DNA of 64,000 nt from Bacteroidia bacterium (GTDB lineage Bacteria; Bacteroidota; Bacteroidia; Bacteroidales; Azobacteroidaceae), in assembly GCA_026000155.1 (NCBI GenBank), contig BNYG01000006.1, positions 16,785 to 80,784 on the forward strand, read 5' to 3'. Position 1 is the stretch's first letter; each line of letters starts with the position of its first letter. Position numbers and translations under genes: made by a program. The notes under the pieces are model-generated. The model was not told the DNA's origin. It saw only the letters and a program-made list of their open reading frames with translations, and did no database searches. Positions 60,778-64,000 of this stretch are shown here, piece by piece.

Positions 60778-63700
60778 TTAATAAGAGATGTTAATACCAA
60801 AGGTGAAAGATCTTGAAGTCGGATATACACCGCTATCGGTGCCGCCGGCAACTTCCGGGTCATATCCTTTGTATTTAGTGAAAGTCAGTAAGTTGTTGGC
60901 AGCCGCAAATACCTTAAATCTTGTAGTAGGAGCCTTTTCCAAGCGGAAAGGCAAGACGTAATTCACTGATAGGGTCTTCAATTTCAAGAAAGAAGCATCT
61001 TCAATATAACGGCTATCCAAGTCGGTTACCGCTTTGATAACGGCTTTCGGCACTGTATTGGAATGATTGGCCGGTGTCCAACGGTCAAGCAAAGAGCTTA
61101 CGCCATTGTAACGAGGGTCGGGTGTTTCCAAAATACGGCGCAAAGCATTATACAATTCGTTGCCTTGATTTCCGGCAAAGGCGGCAAAGAAAGTCAAGTC
61201 TTTGTAGCGCAAAGAAGTGGAGAAACCATAAACGAAGTCCGGATGAGGCGAACCTAAGACTACACGGTCGTGGTCGAGGTCAATCTGATTATCCTGATTC
61301 TGGTCTTTGTATCTCACATCACCGGGCAACACAGGGGTACCGGTTTCTTTGTTTCGAGTGGGTACAGGCGCTGCCGCCGCTTCTGCATCGTTTTGTACGA
61401 TACCGTCAAATACTAAACCGTAGAAAGCTCCGAAAGGCGTGCCTTTCTGCAAAATGGTAGAGCCGCTTTTGACTTCCTCTGCTTTCGCCACTTCATTGAT
61501 ATTCTTAGCTATATTCGCCGATACGTTCCAATTAAAGTTTTTCCGGGAAATGATATCGCCCCGCAATTCAAATTCCAGCCCTTTGTTGATCACACTGCCT
61601 GCGTTTTTAAGTATGGAGGCATAACCTGATGTACGTTCCACAGGGACTTCCAATAACAAGTTGTTCGTGTTTTTGTAATAAGCATCCAAGCTTCCGCTTA
61701 AACGATGTTTGAGAAGGCTAAAATCAGCGCCTACATTATAGGATGCCGTAGTTTCCCATGTTAAATCAGGATTTTCCCGGTTGCCTTTCACATAGCCAAT
61801 GACGATATTGTTATTAAAAGAATATTTTACCGTATTATAGGTATTTAAAAATCGATAATCACCTATTTCCTGATTTCCTACGGTACCCAAACTGGCTCTT
61901 AACTTGAGGTCGTTGATGACCTTATTATTCCGCAGGAAAGACTCTTCATTCACGTTCCACGCAAGACCCACCGATGGAAAGTAACCCCATTGATGACCGG
62001 GAGCCCACCGGGAAGAACCGTCCGCCCGTAGAGTAGCGGTAAGATTGTACCGTTTTTTCAGGGTGTAGTTTACACGACCCAAGTAAGAGTTGAGCACCGC
62101 CCGCGCACCATCGGTAACAGGAGCTAAAAGACCTTCACTGGCTTGCAAATTATGATAAGTGAGCGTTTCATTCGAGAAGCGGGTAGAGGCAACGGTAGTC
62201 CGTTCCCAATAGCTCGTTTGGGTAGTATAACCTCCCAAGACATCTATATAATTATCCTTGTTGAGTTGCCTGGTGTAATTCAAGGTGTATTCATACAACC
62301 ACGAATCGGTGCGTTTGTTGCCGATGGATCCATAACCCTTCGCCAAGAAACCTGCGGCGGAAGAAGAGGGTCCGAAGAAGTTCTGTGTCGTGTTGTTGAG
62401 ATTCGTACCTACATTGATTCTCGCTTTCAAGTTAGGTGTAATAGCCCAATTGGCAAAGAAGTTACCAATCAAAGTATTGCTGATGCTTTGAGCAACCGTG
62501 TTGTTCAAGTCGGATATGGCATTCACGGTACGGTCACCATAGCGCAAGTCCCCTTTTTCATGTACGTTATTGTAATTGTAAGTACCGTCTGCATTGTAGA
62601 TAGGCACCGTTTGCGGAATCAGAATCACATAACTCAAAGAGTTGGATGCTCCCCCTGTTTCAATACCCGCATAATCAGCCAAACCATTTTGCGTAAGCTT
62701 ACCGGCATTAGCCGTAATACCGACGGTCAGGTTACTGAACAAGTCCCGTTCGAAATTGAAACGTCCGGTATAGCGTTGGAAGTCGGTATTGATAATAATT
62801 CCGTTTTGGTCGGTATAATTACCGGATAATAAATAGCGTGTTTTTTCATCACCCCCACTGATAGTAAGTTGATGCGTTTGCGAAGCCGCTGTGCGCAAGG
62901 CGGCGTCTTGATAGTTGGTTCCTTTGCCTAAAGCGTTTAATTGCGCCTCCGACCAGCCATAATATTCCCCTTTGTCGTTATCGGTAACCTGATAGATTTC
63001 CTGGTTGAGTTTAGCCCAATCGCTGGCGTTGAGTAAGTCTAATTTTTTAGCCACTTGTTGCACCCCGATAGAGTATTGATACTCGATGTTATTCTTTCCC
63101 TTTTTACCGCTTTTGGTAGTAATGATGATAACGCCGTTGGCGCCTCGTGAACCGTAGATAGCGGTAGCCGACACATCTTTCAGCACTTCAACACTTTCGA
63201 TGTCGCCCGGGTTGATACTGGCTAACGGATCGATACGGCCACCCACACGGGTTACACCGGTGCCCGAAGCAGAAGAAGTGGCTCCGCCATCATCATACAC
63301 AATCACTCCGTCTATCACATAAAGCGGCTCATTAGCAGCAGTCACGGAGTTTGAACCACGGATACGGATACTGAATCCGGCGCCCGGCAATCCGGACGTT
63401 TGCGTGACATTTAAACCGGAAACAGTACCACCCAACAGACTTTCAAAAGAAGTGGAGAGTTGTGATAAAGCTTCTTTGTTGACCGTAGCCACTGCGCCCG
63501 TCAATTCTTTTCGTTTTTGAGTACCGTAACCCACTACAACCACTTCACTCAAGAAGTTACGGTTTTCAGACAGCTCAATAGTCAACGATTGGGTGTATTC
63601 ATACACATCCACTTCTTCCGTCTTATAACCCAAATAAGTAACAATGAACGTTGCCGGAAGCGACTTAACACCGATTGCAAAATTTCCGTCGAGATCGGTC

Positions 63701-63864
63701 GCCGTACCTGCCGTAGTGGATTTTAACACGACTGTTACGCCCGGAAGCGGCTCTTTTGAGCCTTCATCAATCACTTTTCCGCTTATGGTCGTTTGAGCAT
63801 AAGCGTTAATTGAAAAGATAAAAGATACCAAAAAAAGAAGGATCCAATAAAATTGTTTTTTCAT
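60778..63864 (-). CDS. SusC-type TonB-linked transporter
   Basis: 1028 residues. The signal peptide is MKKQFYWILLFLVSFIFSIN-AYAQ. A carboxypeptidase-D-like domain follows (ISGKVIDEGSKEPLPGVTVV), then the plug (SEVVVVGYGTQKRKELTGAV, FSIRIRGSNSVTAANEPLYV, IYGSRGANGVIIITTKSGKK) and the barrel ending RSFTFGINISY. The SusD gene is directly downstream. With no degradative gene beside it, the substrate cannot be inferred; the enzymes may lie beyond the window's end or elsewhere in the genome. A terminator-like hairpin sits 49-89 bases before its start codon. Confidence 0.95.
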   Translation of the reverse strand: MKKQFYWILLFLVSFIFSINAYAQTTISGKVIDEGSKEPLPGVTVVLKSTTAGTATDLDGNFAIGVKSLPATFIVTYLGYKTEEVDVYEYTQSLTIELSENRNFLSEVVVVGYGTQKRKELTGAVATVNKEALSQLSTSFESLLGGTVSGLNVTQTSGLPGAGFSIRIRGSNSVTAANEPLYVIDGVIVYDDGGATSSASGTGVTRVGGRIDPLASINPGDIESVEVLKDVSATAIYGSRGANGVIIITTKSGKKGKNNIEYQYSIGVQQVAKKLDLLNASDWAKLNQEIYQVTDNDKGEYYGWSEAQLNALGKGTNYQDAALRTAASQTHQLTISGGDEKTRYLLSGNYTDQNGIIINTDFQRYTGRFNFERDLFSNLTVGITANAGKLTQNGLADYAGIETGGASNSLSYVILIPQTVPIYNADGTYNYNNVHEKGDLRYGDRTVNAISDLNNTVAQSISNTLIGNFFANWAITPNLKARINVGTNLNNTTQNFFGPSSSAAGFLAKGYGSIGNKRTDSWLYEYTLNYTRQLNKDNYIDVLGGYTTQTSYWERTTVASTRFSNETLTYHNLQASEGLLAPVTDGARAVLNSYLGRVNYTLKKRYNLTATLRADGSSRWAPGHQWGYFPSVGLAWNVNEESFLRNNKVINDLKLRASLGTVGNQEIGDYRFLNTYNTVKYSFNNNIVIGYVKGNRENPDLTWETTASYNVGADFSLLKHRLSGSLDAYYKNTNNLLLEVPVERTSGYASILKNAGSVINKGLEFELRGDIISRKNFNWNVSANIAKNINEVAKAEEVKSGSTILQKGTPFGAFYGLVFDGIVQNDAEAAAAPVPTRNKETGTPVLPGDVRYKDQNQDNQIDLDHDRVVLGSPHPDFVYGFSTSLRYKDLTFFAAFAGNQGNELYNALRRILETPDPRYNGVSSLLDRWTPANHSNTVPKAVIKAVTDLDSRYIEDASFLKLKTLSVNYVLPFRLEKAPTTRFKVFAAANNLLTFTKYKGYDPEVAGGTDSGVYPTSRSFTFGINISY

Positions 63865-63912
63865 TTTTGCTTTTTTGTTAGTGAAATATTTTTTAAAAAT
63901 TCATTTTTGACC

Positions 63913-63953
63913 AAAAAAAAAGACCGGTTATAAGTTTAACCGATCTTTTTTTT
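63913..63953. terminator. bidirectional terminator-like hairpin upstream of the last SusC
   Basis: On the - strand, AGATCGGTTA pairs over 10 bases with TAACCGGTCT around AACTTA, followed by about nine T. On the + strand the same hairpin is followed by eight T. It may end a gene beyond the window or act as a leader attenuator of the SusC operon. The remaining 47 bases to the window end hold no recognisable gene. Confidence 0.65.
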
Positions 63954-64000
63954 ATAATATGGAATAATTTATACCTATATAGCATACCGGTTATGAGCTG

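Noticed and set aside
63954..64000. A tRNA-like string (AGCTCATAACC on the - strand) at the window end.
   Set aside because: It resembles a CAU anticodon loop, but no T-arm or acceptor pairing follows in the available bases; the downstream sequence is AT-rich.
1..64000. CRISPR array, rRNA or prophage.
   Set aside because: No regularly spaced direct repeats, no rRNA-like sequence and no phage structural or integrase gene were seen on reading the window.

Overview
The window looks like a Bacteroidales (Bacteroidota) chromosome. It carries four SusC/SusD-type outer-membrane pairs, many lipoproteins with an N-terminal Cys, promoter -7 boxes of the TAnnTTTG type, and almost no Shine-Dalgarno sequences. 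The content is mostly polysaccharide utilisation loci (PULs), interrupted by one housekeeping operon for phenylalanine and tyrosine synthesis.

Layout. (1) 1-5836, + strand: the end of a SusC, a SusD and two surface lipoproteins (DUF4959/DUF5000 type and DUF4998 type), closed by a terminator. (2) 5.9-9.25 kb: a small AT-rich accessory patch. It holds a frameshifted Cys-rich lipoprotein gene, a TlpA-like thioredoxin lipoprotein, a tiny lipoprotein, two small membrane proteins, a 9-Cys protein, and two AAGGAGG sites that are atypical for this phylum. (3) 9.4-17.8 kb: a GH2 enzyme with discoidin-like modules, a GH95 enzyme, and an MG2-like/TonB-plug protein without a barrel. (4) 22.2-18.0 kb, - strand: pheA, aminotransferase, DAHP synthase/chorismate mutase, tyrA. 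A Phe/Tyr-rich leader peptide and a terminator/antiterminator pair precede pheA. (5) 25.9-22.3 kb, - strand: a cytoplasmic GH94 cellobiose phosphorylase and a secreted GH5 endoglucanase. (6) 26.1-40.2 kb, + strand: a textbook fructan PUL of SusC, SusD, surface glycan-binding lipoprotein, two GH32 proteins, fructokinase, MFS sugar importer and a hybrid two-component sensor with a periplasmic sugar-binding domain. (7) 40.3-59.1 kb, + strand: a PUL headed by an unusual membrane regulator (propeller sensor, one TM helix, SARP-like cytoplasmic DNA-binding region), then SusC, SusD, a DUF3823 lipoprotein, an uncharacterised secreted protein, a clan GH-D-like enzyme, a sialate O-acetylesterase-like esterase, a GH63-like protein and a GH31. 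(8) 63.9-59.2 kb, - strand: a SusC/SusD pair with no enzyme in view.

Two things stand out. First, the pheA leader can be read completely: promoter, 24-codon leader peptide with 10 aromatic residues, antiterminator and terminator, all in the geometry of ribosome-mediated attenuation. Second, several unrelated families of short palindromic repeats are scattered through the window. Some form roughly 115-145 bp MITE-like units. Others lie in frame inside coding genes: twice in fructokinase, once in the GH32 levanase/inulinase, once in the hybrid sensor kinase, and at the C-terminus of the aminotransferase. They resemble protein-compatible selfish DNA.

All family names are calls by eye from motifs and gene order; no search was run.
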